Positions 1 to 7,706 of a DNA stretch of 64,000 bases are shown in pieces. The stretch comes from Williamsia sp. (lineage in GTDB: Bacteria; Bacteroidota; Bacteroidia; Chitinophagales; Chitinophagaceae): the NCBI GenBank assembly GCA_015069695.1, contig JADCRZ010000014.1, forward strand, positions 62,001 through 126,000, given 5' to 3'. Position 1 is the stretch's first letter. Each line of letters starts with the position of its first letter. The position numbers and the translations under genes were made by a program. Under the pieces are notes generated by a model. The model ran no database searches and was not told the DNA's origin. It was given only the letters and a program-made list of their open reading frames with translations.

Positions 1-989
1 TAGGCATCAACCTGTATTTTATGCAACAGCAACATCCCTGGGCGCTGCAGAACGGTCACCTCGTGAACGTTCCGGTATCAGGATCGGTGAAGGAGTTTGT
101 AACATTTTTCACATCACCGGATTTTAGCTTTATCGGCACGCCGGCTGTGTGGACAACCGCATTGACCATTGCCATTGTAGCCAGCCTGGAAACCCTGTTA
201 AACATTGAAGCTGCCGATGAGCTGGATGTTTACAACCGGGTTACGCCTACCAACCGGGAACTGAAAGCACAGGGAGTAGGGAACGTGATCTCCGGCCTGA
301 TCGGCGGGCTGCCGCTAACGTCAGTCATTGTAAGAACATCAGCCAATATCAACTCCGGCGCAAAGACCAAGATGTCTGCCATCCTGCACGGGGTTATGTT
401 GCTGCTCAGTGCTGCCTTTCTTTCCAAATGGCTTAACCTGATCCCTCTTTCTGCTTTGGCCGCCGTACTGATCTACACCGGTTTCAAGCTGGCCAAGCCG
501 CCTATCTTTATGAAATTCTACCGCAAAGGATTTGATCAATTCGCACCCTTTGTGATCACCATCGTTGCCATCCTGTTCACAGATCTGCTTTCGGGTATCC
601 TGATTGGTATTGCGGCCGGTTTGTTTTTTGTACTGAGAAGCAATTTCAGGACTTCTGTTCTGGTGGTACACGATGAGAATAAATATTTGGTACGATTGAG
701 AAAAGACGTATCTTTTTTGAACAAACCGATCCTGAAGAGCAAGCTGGAGCAGGTGCCCAGTAATTCATCTGTGCTGATTGACGCAGTTAGAGCCGATTTT
801 ATAGACAAAGACATCATTGAAGTGATCAATGATTTTCTGCACCATGCACATCTGAAAAACATCAGGGTAGAGATCAAAAAAAGTACGCACAAACCTGTTC
901 ATCAGTTGATAGAGCCGGAACCAAAAGACGCTGCTATTAACGCTGCTGCCGTTCCCGCTCAGGCCCCAATCCCGGCCTTACATCATTAA
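1..989 (+). CDS. SulP family inorganic anion transporter, C-terminal part (5' end outside window)
   Basis: The frame is open from base 3 (codons for GINLYF precede the first in-window Met at 21), so this is the last ~329 residues of a longer gene. SulP proteins are inner-membrane anion transporters or anion:Na+ symporters for sulfate, bicarbonate and similar anions. Seen: alternating hydrophobic segments, the family-like stretch SLETLLNIEAADEL, the conserved loop NRELKAQGVGNVISGLIGG, and a soluble C-terminal ~100 residues resembling a degenerate STAS domain (VLIDAVRADFIDKDIIE). A beta carbonic anhydrase gene starts 50 bp downstream on the same strand. That pairing is recurrent for SulP transporters and makes bicarbonate a plausible substrate (inference). 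The substrate cannot be read from the sequence. The Ala/Pro-rich tail (AAAVPAQAPIPALHH) looks disordered. Confidence 0.88.
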   Translation, partial: GINLYFMQQQHPWALQNGHLVNVPVSGSVKEFVTFFTSPDFSFIGTPAVWTTALTIAIVASLETLLNIEAADELDVYNRVTPTNRELKAQGVGNVISGLIGGLPLTSVIVRTSANINSGAKTKMSAILHGVMLLLSAAFLSKWLNLIPLSALAAVLIYTGFKLAKPPIFMKFYRKGFDQFAPFVITIVAILFTDLLSGILIGIAAGLFFVLRSNFRTSVLVVHDENKYLVRLRKDVSFLNKPILKSKLEQVPSNSSVLIDAVRADFIDKDIIEVINDFLHHAHLKNIRVEIKKSTHKPVHQLIEPEPKDAAINAAAVPAQAPIPALHH

Positions 990-1039
990 ACCCCTTTTTA
1001 CAAAACAAGATCTTATCATTTAAATTTATACTTAACATT

Positions 1040-1672
1040 ATGCGCTCATACGAAAAGTTGCTTCTTGAAAACAAAGCATGGTCGAAGGAGATGGTGGCAG
1101 ACGATGCCGATTATTTTAAAAGACTGGCCGCCCTGCAGGCCCCTGAATTTTTATGGATCGGCTGCAGTGATAGCCGGGTGCCTGCCAACCAGATCACCGG
1201 TACCCAGCCCGGTGAAATCTTCGTGCACCGGAACATTGCCAACCTGGTCGTAAATACAGATATCAATATGCTTAGCGTGCTGCAGTATGCAGTGGAAGTG
1301 TTGAAAGTCCGGCACGTGATTGTTTGCGGCCATTATGGTTGCGGTGGCGTAAAAGCTGCGATGACCCAGCACCATTACGGCATCATCAATCACTGGCTGA
1401 AAAATATCAAGGACGTATATCGCCTTTATCGCGATGAGGTTGATGCCTTGCCTGATGAGAACAGCAGGGTAAACCGCCTCACCGAATTGAATGTAAAGGA
1501 GCAGGTTTTCAACCTGGCTAAGACTTCCATCATACAAAGCGCCTGGAAAAACGATCAGCGCCCCCACCTGCACGGCTGGGTATACGGCTTGCAGGATGGA
1601 TTGCTGCGGCCTATTACAGACATTGCTCCCGGTACAGCCATCGACGAGTTGTACCAGTACGACAATTTATAA
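1040..1672 (+). CDS. can: beta-class carbonic anhydrase
   Basis: Cytoplasmic zinc enzyme interconverting CO2 and bicarbonate. The 210-residue length is normal for the plant/E. coli Can type. Zinc ligands are visible: Cys42 in GCSDSR with the Asp44/Arg46 dyad, and His98 and Cys101 in GHYGCGGV. The HRNIAN segment near residue 63 is also characteristic. Start ATG 1040 lies 12 nt after a weak -7-like TAAATTTA (1021-1028), so it may have its own promoter in addition to read-through from the SulP gene 50 bp upstream. The pair probably couples bicarbonate transport to hydration (inference). Transcription ends at the 25-bp hairpin at 1733-1786. Confidence 0.95.
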   Translation: MRSYEKLLLENKAWSKEMVADDADYFKRLAALQAPEFLWIGCSDSRVPANQITGTQPGEIFVHRNIANLVVNTDINMLSVLQYAVEVLKVRHVIVCGHYGCGGVKAAMTQHHYGIINHWLKNIKDVYRLYRDEVDALPDENSRVNRLTELNVKEQVFNLAKTSIIQSAWKNDQRPHLHGWVYGLQDGLLRPITDIAPGTAIDELYQYDNL

Positions 1673-1732
1673 AATTTTCCCGGGTGGGGATGATGAAAAC
1701 CATCTCCCCTGTTCCCGCGGAACAATTAACTT

Positions 1733-1786
1733 ATAGCTATCAAACAACACGCGCTCCTTTTGGAGCGCGTGTTGTTTGATAGCTAT
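1733..1786. terminator. bidirectional intrinsic terminator, perfect 25-bp stem
   Basis: Bases 1733-1757 and 1762-1786 are perfect reverse complements with a 4-nt TTTT loop. It sits between the convergent carbonic anhydrase (+) and enoyl-CoA hydratase (-) genes. No long T-tract follows on either side, but the stem is exceptionally long and exact. Confidence 0.8.
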
Positions 1787-1858
1787 TTACACCCTGTTCT
1801 TTGCAGCATGCAGAATAGGGGAAGCTGGTTGTAAATACCAGCGGCGGTAAGTTTTGAT

Positions 1859-2641
1859 TCAACTCTGTTGTTGCCGGGCCAGAAACTTTTGCAAGGCGTT
1901 CTTGGTATGTTCGCTGAGGGCCAGCTTTCCGTTGATGGTGGCTCTTTCGGCCAGCAGCGTATCCCAGTGTTCGGTGTCTTTCCAGAATACTTTTTTTGTT
2001 TCGGCCATGGCTTCGGGATGTACATGCGCCAGGGCATTTGACAGACGAAAAACCGACTCGTCCATTCCTTCCACAGATGGATGAACTTCGGCAAACAAAC
2101 CCTTGCGCTTGGCCCATTCTGAGTTGCGCCACATGGTAGCATCAATCGCCAGCTGGCTGAAAGCCGACAGACCTATTTTTCTTTCTACGGCCGGTCCTAC
2201 TATAAGGGGTCCGAAACCCATGGATAATTCGCTGAGCTTTACTTCTGCTTTTTCGCAGGCAATGCAGTAATCTACGGCTGCTGCCAGTCCTACGCCGCCG
2301 CCAACGCATCTTCCCTGCACACGGCCCACGATGAGTTTGGGGCATTTGCGCATGGCATTCAGTACATTGGCAAAGCCGGTGAAAAACTCTGCGCCTTGTT
2401 TGGATGTTTTAATGGCTGCCACTTCATGCAGGGACGCACCGGAGCAAAAAGCACCATCTCCGCCTGAACGCAGTACAATTGACCTGGTTTCCTGGCTGAT
2501 ACCAGCCGAATGGATCTCCTGCGCCAAATCTTCCAGTATTTTTGAAGGCAAGGAATTGCCTTGCGGATGAAAAAATTCGATTGTAGTTACTCCCTGGTGG
2601 GTTTCCACCTTTACATACCCGTCACTTACTTGATGTATCAT
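1859..2641 (-). CDS. enoyl-CoA hydratase/isomerase (crotonase) family protein
   Basis: 260-residue crotonase-fold protein. Seen: the oxyanion-hole strand GDGAFCSGASLHE near residues 60-72, the second oxyanion segment GRCVGGGVGLAAAVDYCIA near 110-130, and the SELSMGFGPLIVGPAV stretch where hydratases carry the second catalytic Glu. Family members hydrate or isomerise acyl-CoA thioesters in fatty-acid or branched amino-acid catabolism; the substrate here is not identifiable. The start codon lies 12 bp after the adenylate kinase stop on the same strand, so the two are probably co-transcribed although functionally unrelated. It ends toward the hairpin at 1733-1786. Confidence 0.85.
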   Translation of the reverse strand: MIHQVSDGYVKVETHQGVTTIEFFHPQGNSLPSKILEDLAQEIHSAGISQETRSIVLRSGGDGAFCSGASLHEVAAIKTSKQGAEFFTGFANVLNAMRKCPKLIVGRVQGRCVGGGVGLAAAVDYCIACEKAEVKLSELSMGFGPLIVGPAVERKIGLSAFSQLAIDATMWRNSEWAKRKGLFAEVHPSVEGMDESVFRLSNALAHVHPEAMAETKKVFWKDTEHWDTLLAERATINGKLALSEHTKNALQKFLARQQQS

Positions 2642-2653
2642 TTTGTTGCAAGT

Positions 2654-3235
2654 TTATTCAGCGATTCTTTTGTCTATTTCTTCACAAAGCTGGTCAAATA
2701 TATGATCCACACTTCCCTCACCTTCCACATAAACGACTTTGCCGCTGCGGTCATAATAATCTGCTACGGGAGAAGTCTTTCTGTGATACTCAGCAATTCT
2801 TTCCCTGATAACAGTTTCGGTCACATCATCTACACGTCCGGAAGTAAGTCCCCGGTTTAACAGGCGTTTGATCAGTTCTTCTTCGCTTACTTTCAGCGCC
2901 AGCACCACCCGGATAGAAGTATTTTTTTCCTGCAGGAGTTTATCCAGTGCTTCGGCCTGGACTTCGGTGCGGGGGAACCCGTCGAATAAGAAACCGGAGC
3001 TTTCCCGGTTGGCGTCGAGGGCTGTACTGATCATGCCGATGACGACGTGATCAGGAACCAGCTGACCTTTGTCCATGAAGTTTTTGGCTTCCAGACCGAG
3101 TGCTGTCAGCTGGCTGATCTCGCTGCGCAACAGTTCGCCCGTTGATAGATGCTTAAGGCGGTATTTGTCGACCAGCCGTTCAGATTGTGTTCCTTTTCCA
3201 CTTCCCGGAGGGCCAAATAATATAAGATTGAACAT
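2654..3235 (-). CDS. adk: adenylate kinase
   Basis: Cytoplasmic enzyme catalysing ATP + AMP to 2 ADP. The P-loop GPPGSGKGT lies at residues 8-16. The AMP-binding segment STGELLR, the GFPRT motif and the RVDD LID remnant follow. The 193-residue form has a short LID, as is usual in Bacteroidota. I chose ATG 3235 (MFNLILFG) because the P-loop should begin within the first ten residues; an upstream in-frame TTG at 3259 would add eight unconserved residues. Downstream, the crotonase gene follows after 12 bp. A -7-like TATATTTA on the minus strand at 3316-3323 (7 of 8 matches) is a candidate promoter. Confidence 0.95.
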   Translation of the reverse strand: MFNLILFGPPGSGKGTQSERLVDKYRLKHLSTGELLRSEISQLTALGLEAKNFMDKGQLVPDHVVIGMISTALDANRESSGFLFDGFPRTEVQAEALDKLLQEKNTSIRVVLALKVSEEELIKRLLNRGLTSGRVDDVTETVIRERIAEYHRKTSPVADYYDRSGKVVYVEGEGSVDHIFDQLCEEIDKRIAE

Positions 3236-3553
3236 GGTTTTTACAGAATTGGGCTTCAAACACAGTTAGGTTCTGGTGTACAGTTAGCCGGTAATTCAGT
3301 TATAATTTTTCCGGGTAAATATAAAGGAACAGAATTAGAATTTGGTTGACGGGCTAAAATTGATGCATATTTTTTTAACAGCAAGGCTGTAAGACCCTGA
3401 AAAACACCCTTTTTTGAGGGTGAAATGACCCGGTGGTTTCAGCAAAAAAAAGTTAGCTTGCAGAAGAAAGTTTTTACTAAAAATGTTAGTATTTACGAGC
3501 TTCTTTTTGTAACTTCACTCCTTCAATCAATTGAATACAAACTTTAGAAAACT
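3236..3553. other. divergent intergenic region adk/recA
   Basis: 318 bp between divergently transcribed adk and recA. It contains the weak adk -7 candidate (minus strand, 3316-3323), a small hairpin CACCCT/AGGGTG (3405-3410 with 3417-3422, 6-nt loop) of unknown role, and A/T-rich DNA before recA. I could not identify a convincing recA promoter or a LexA-like palindrome. Confidence 0.4.
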
Positions 3554-4567
3554 ATGTCAAGTTCAGAAAAACTCAAAGCGTTAAAGCTTACGATAGACAA
3601 GATAGATAAAGACTTCGGGAAGGGCAGTGTGATGATGATGAATGAGCGTTCGCAGGAACCCCAGGAAGTTGTTTCTACCGGTTCTATCGGTTTGGATGTC
3701 GCCCTGGGCATCGGCGGTCTGCCAAAGGGAAGGGTTGTGGAAATATATGGTCCTGAATCCTCCGGGAAAACCACCATTGCCACCCATGTGATTGCCGAAG
3801 CACAAAAAAAAGGCGGTATCTGTGCCATCATCGATGCGGAACACGCTTTTGACAGCGGCTATGCCCGCAAGCTGGGTGTGGACATTGACAATCTCCTGAT
3901 ATCCCAGCCGGATTACGGTGAGCAGGGATTGGAAATTGCCGACCGCCTGATCTTGTCTGGCGCTGTTGACGTGGTTGTGATCGACTCAGTCGCTGCGCTT
4001 GTTCCCAAGGGGGAACTCGAAGGTGAAATGGGTGACAGCAAAATGGGTCTGCAGGCCCGCCTTATGAGCCAGGCGCTGCGCAAACTGACCGCTACCATCA
4101 GCAAAACAAACACCATCTGTATATTCATCAACCAGCTGCGTGAAAAAATCGGCGTGATGTTCGGCAACCCCGAAACAACCACCGGTGGTAACGCACTGAA
4201 ATTCTACTCTTCTGTCCGTTTAGACATCCGCCGCATGGCGCAGATCAAGGACGGAGAAGAAGCCGTGGGTAACAGGGTAAAGGTAAAAGTGGTCAAAAAC
4301 AAAGTGGCTCCCCCCTTCCGCCAGGCTGAGTTCGACATCGTGTTCGGACAAGGCATCAGCAAGATGGGCGAGATTATAGACATGGGCGTGGAAATGGGCA
4401 TCATCCAGAAAAGCGGTAGCTGGTTCAGCTACGATACCACCAAACTCGGACAAGGAAGAGATGCGGTAAAGCAACTCCTCCAGGACAATCCCGAACTGGC
4501 TGGAGAACTGGAAGGAAAGATCAGGGCAAAAATTGCCGATACAACACCTGTAGCAACAAAAGACTAG
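3554..4567 (+). CDS. recA: recombinase RecA
   Basis: DNA-dependent ATPase that forms nucleoprotein filaments on single-stranded DNA for homologous recombination and SOS signalling. 337 residues, within the normal range. Walker [10 protein letters not shown] is at about 66-74, Walker [16 protein letters not shown] follows, and the L2-region signature [19 protein letters not shown] is intact. Start ATG 3554 gives the expected short N-terminal helix. The gene stands alone with its own terminator (4593-4616). Confidence 0.98.
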   Translation: MSSSEKLKALKLTIDKIDKDFGKGSVMMMNERSQEPQEVVSTGSIGLDVALGIGGLPKGRVVEIYGPESSGKTTIATHVIAEAQKKGGICAIIDAEHAFDSGYARKLGVDIDNLLISQPDYGEQGLEIADRLILSGAVDVVVIDSVAALVPKGELEGEMGDSKMGLQARLMSQALRKLTATISKTNTICIFINQLREKIGVMFGNPETTTGGNALKFYSSVRLDIRRMAQIKDGEEAVGNRVKVKVVKNKVAPPFRQAEFDIVFGQGISKMGEIIDMGVEMGIIQKSGSWFSYDTTKLGQGRDAVKQLLQDNPELAGELEGKIRAKIADTTPVATKD

Positions 4568-4592
4568 TATACATCGTCTCCCGCTTTATTAG

Positions 4593-4623
4593 AACGGCTT
4601 CTTCACGGAAGCCGTTTTCTTTT
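4593..4623 (+). terminator. recA intrinsic terminator
   Basis: Stem AACGGCTTC (4593-4601) with GAAGCCGTT (4608-4616), loop of 6 nt, followed by TTCTTTTT. It begins 25 bp after the recA stop. Confidence 0.85.
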
Positions 4624-5189
4624 TATTATGCCTATGAAGTTATATCGAATTAGACCAACTGGTACACTATACCTCGTAGACCCACCCCTGCCATAATAAG
4701 TTTATAGTATTGATACCTATCACCCACTTTACCGGTTAAACACGCCCCGTTTAAATCAATTGTGTGTAACGGTATAAGTTGAACGTATTGAAAACATAGC
4801 TGTATATGCGGATGCGGTGAGATAGAAGGAAGAAAATAAACACCTGCAAATAGCAGGGGAATTACCCGAAGGGGCTAAAATGAAAAAGGGGTCAGAATAG
4901 ACATTCAACCCCGTTTTAAAATCCAATATCCTATGAAAAACCGTTGCAATAATAGCAACTAAAAATGAATTGTGCAAGTGTTTTATCCACATTGGGTATT
5001 TTTACTTGAAAATTTTCTGCCGATAACCGCCCTCGTTACATTAAATATTATTAAAATGTATTTATTTTGATCAGCGCAAAACCTTATCCATTCTGTAATT
5101 TTTTCTTGTCGCTATCTCAAACCCCGGTAAATCATAACCGCTGAAACAGCCATGCGCCTTACCGTTTGATTACCTAATAATGTAATATC
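4624..5189. other. long A/T-rich intergenic region upstream of the M28 peptidase
   Basis: About 565 bp with no credible gene. It contains short hairpins (for example CCTGC-AAATA-GCAGG near 4842-4856) and A/T-rich stretches near 5035-5070 that may hold the promoter of the next gene. A 78-codon minus-strand reading frame here has no recognisable features. Function otherwise unknown. Confidence 0.35.
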
Positions 5190-7430
5190 ATGACCAAAAA
5201 AATTGCTTTTTGCTTCTCTAGTTTTCTGCTCTCTGTACTTGCATCAACCGGACAAACCCATCCGCCTGCTCCTTCACAGGCCAGTGCCTCCGTGGAAAGC
5301 AAGTTCGACAGTTACCTGAAAGCAGACAATGTAAACCAGTTGGTAAAAGACATGTCTGCCCGCCCTCACCATGTAGGCTCACCCGGTGACAAAGCCGTAG
5401 CTGACTATATCTTCAACAAGTTTAAAGGCTGGGGTTACGATACACGCATGGAAACCTTTTATGTACTATTCCCTACCCCCAAGCAGCGTTTGCTTGAAAT
5501 GAACGGACCTGTTTCTTTCAAAGCCAGTTTAACCGAACCTGCTTTAAAAGAAGATGCGACTTCCGGCCAGAAGAATGAACAGCTTCCCGTCTACAATTGC
5601 TTCTCAGCGGATGGAGATGTAACGGGTGAGCTGGTTTTTGTCAACTATGGTGTGCCGGACGACTATGAGCGCCTGGAGCGCTTAGGCATCAGCGTGAAAG
5701 GAAAGATCGTGATTGCCAAATACGGCCGGTCGTGGAGGGGGATCAAACCCAAAGTAGCGCAGGAACACGGCGCCATCGGATGTTTGATCTACTCTGACCC
5801 GCGTGATGATGGTTATTACCAGGGCGATGTGTACCCCAAAGGTGCGTTTAAAAACGAGTACGGTGCACAAAGAGGATCTGTACTGGACATGCCTATCTAT
5901 CCCGGTGATCCGCTGACGCCTGGCATTGGCGCAACCAAAGAAGCCCAGCGGCTGGATAGAAAAGCGGCTACCACCCTGCTCAAAATTCCTGTTCTACCCA
6001 TCAGCTACCACGATGCCGAACCCCTGCTGCGTTCATTGGAAGGCCCGGTCGCTCCTGATGAATGGAGAGGCGCCCTGCCCATCACTTACCATATAGGGCC
6101 CGGTAAATCAACCGTCCACCTCAAGCTTGAATTCGACTGGCAGCAGCAGCCGGTAAACAATATTATCGCCCGGATGCCCGGAACAGATTATCCTGACGAG
6201 TGGGTGATCCGCGGCAATCACCACGATGCCTGGGTGAACGGAGCAGCCGACCCGCTGAGCGGGGAAGCCGCCATGATGGAAGAGGCCCGCGCGCTGAGCG
6301 AACTGGCAAAAGGCGGATGGAAGCCCAAAAGAACCATCGTGTTTTGCTCATGGGACGGGGAAGAACCTGGTTTGTTAGGCTCTACCGAATGGGCAGAATA
6401 CCATGCAGACGAACTGCAGAAAAAAGCGGTGGTGTACATCAATTCGGATGGCAATGGAAGAGGATTTCTGGAAGCTTCCGGCTCACATGCCCTGGAACCG
6501 CTGATCAATGATGTAACCAAGGATATAGTAGACCCCGAAGCCGGTATCAGCATACTGGAGCGTCGGCGCTCACGCGATATAGTTAATACAACAGGTACCG
6601 CTGCCAAAAAAGCGGCAGTAAATAAAAAGGGCATTACAATCGGAGCGCTGGGATCCGGATCTGACTACTCGCCTTTTATTCAACACCTGGGTGTGCCTTC
6701 GCTCAACCTGGGCTTCGGCGGGGAAGATGCAGGCGGTGAATACCATTCAATTTATGACTCGTACGACAATTATAAACGTTTCAAGGATCCTACGTTTGAA
6801 TACGGTGTGGTGCTGGCTAAAACAGCCGGCCGATGCGTGCTAAGGATGGCCGATGCCACCGTATTGCCTTTTGATTTCAAGCCGCTGTACAGAACCATCA
6901 ATGGATATGCGACCGAACTGATTGCATTGGCCGACCAGATGCGGGAAACAACCTCCCTCGAAAATCAACTGATCAGGGAACAGCGATATACATACGCAGG
7001 CGATCCTTCAAAGAAAATCCTGCCGCCGGCAGTAAAAGATGAAGTGCCCTTCCTTAACTTTTCTTCCCTGCAAAACGCCCTCACTGAGCTGGAAAAAACC
7101 GTTCAGTCCTTATCTGATACGCTGATGAAAACAGGCTCAACAGCTACCAATCTGACAGACATCAACAAACGGCTGTACCAGGCAGAACAAAAGCTCTTAT
7201 CAGATGGCGGACTGCCACGCCGCTCCTGGTATAAACACACCATCTATGCCCCCGGCTTTTACACAGGCTATGGCGTAAAAACGCTGCCGGGTATACGCGA
7301 AGCAATGGAACAACGCAATTGGAAAGAAGCCCAGGAGCAGATCGATATTGCATCTTCGGTGCTCAAAAAATTCTCGGCTCATCTTACCGAAACAACGCAG
7401 CTTATTCAGCGGGGAAAGAAAGCTTTCTAA
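5190..7430 (+). CDS. M28 family zinc metallopeptidase, glutamate carboxypeptidase II-like, secreted
   Basis: 746 residues with the three-part architecture of glutamate carboxypeptidase II/NAALADase and transferrin receptor. An N-terminal signal peptide (to about residue 21) is followed by a protease-associated domain at about 150-250, the M28 catalytic domain at about 320-570, and a helical dimerisation domain at the C-terminus. Di-zinc ligands are visible in NHHDAWVNGAADPLSG (His, bridging Asp), DGEEPGLLGS (catalytic Glu and ligand Glu), INSDGNGRG (Asp) and EYHSIYDSYDN (His). It is probably periplasmic or exported and trims peptides with acidic C-termini (family knowledge; specificity not proven). 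Monocistronic: a 17-bp terminator follows. Confidence 0.9.
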   Translation: MTKKIAFCFSSFLLSVLASTGQTHPPAPSQASASVESKFDSYLKADNVNQLVKDMSARPHHVGSPGDKAVADYIFNKFKGWGYDTRMETFYVLFPTPKQRLLEMNGPVSFKASLTEPALKEDATSGQKNEQLPVYNCFSADGDVTGELVFVNYGVPDDYERLERLGISVKGKIVIAKYGRSWRGIKPKVAQEHGAIGCLIYSDPRDDGYYQGDVYPKGAFKNEYGAQRGSVLDMPIYPGDPLTPGIGATKEAQRLDRKAATTLLKIPVLPISYHDAEPLLRSLEGPVAPDEWRGALPITYHIGPGKSTVHLKLEFDWQQQPVNNIIARMPGTDYPDEWVIRGNHHDAWVNGAADPLSGEAAMMEEARALSELAKGGWKPKRTIVFCSWDGEEPGLLGSTEWAEYHADELQKKAVVYINSDGNGRGFLEASGSHALEPLINDVTKDIVDPEAGISILERRRSRDIVNTTGTAAKKAAVNKKGITIGALGSGSDYSPFIQHLGVPSLNLGFGGEDAGGEYHSIYDSYDNYKRFKDPTFEYGVVLAKTAGRCVLRMADATVLPFDFKPLYRTINGYATELIALADQMRETTSLENQLIREQRYTYAGDPSKKILPPAVKDEVPFLNFSSLQNALTELEKTVQSLSDTLMKTGSTATNLTDINKRLYQAEQKLLSDGGLPRRSWYKHTIYAPGFYTGYGVKTLPGIREAMEQRNWKEAQEQIDIASSVLKKFSAHLTETTQLIQRGKKAF

Positions 7431-7453
7431 TCAAGCCGGCCCAAGTGGTTACA

Positions 7454-7500
7454 AGAGCGAGGGCAGATTGACCAAAAGCAATCTGCCCTCGCTCTTTTTT
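7454..7500 (+). terminator. intrinsic terminator after the GCPII-like peptidase
   Basis: Perfect 17-bp stem, 7454-7470 with 7479-7495, 8-nt loop, ending in a run of T. It begins 24 bp after the stop codon. Confidence 0.9.
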
Positions 7501-7706
7501 ATGGCAGGAATATTTTGTAATAAGCCGGGAATACATACCTGATCTGCATTCCCTCCTGAAACAGAGAAGTATAATTAAGCAGCCCAGTTTTGTGTTTTGG
7601 TGAAACATTGGCACACCCATGCCAAAAAAGGCATAATAATAGCATACAATATAGCCGTGACTGTTCCGTAATTGTTTGCTGTACCATTAAATCCCCTTTG
7701 ATTTAC

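Noticed and set aside
4756-4992. 78-codon minus-strand frame in the recA-M28 gap
   Set aside because: No signal peptide, domain or promoter; probably chance.
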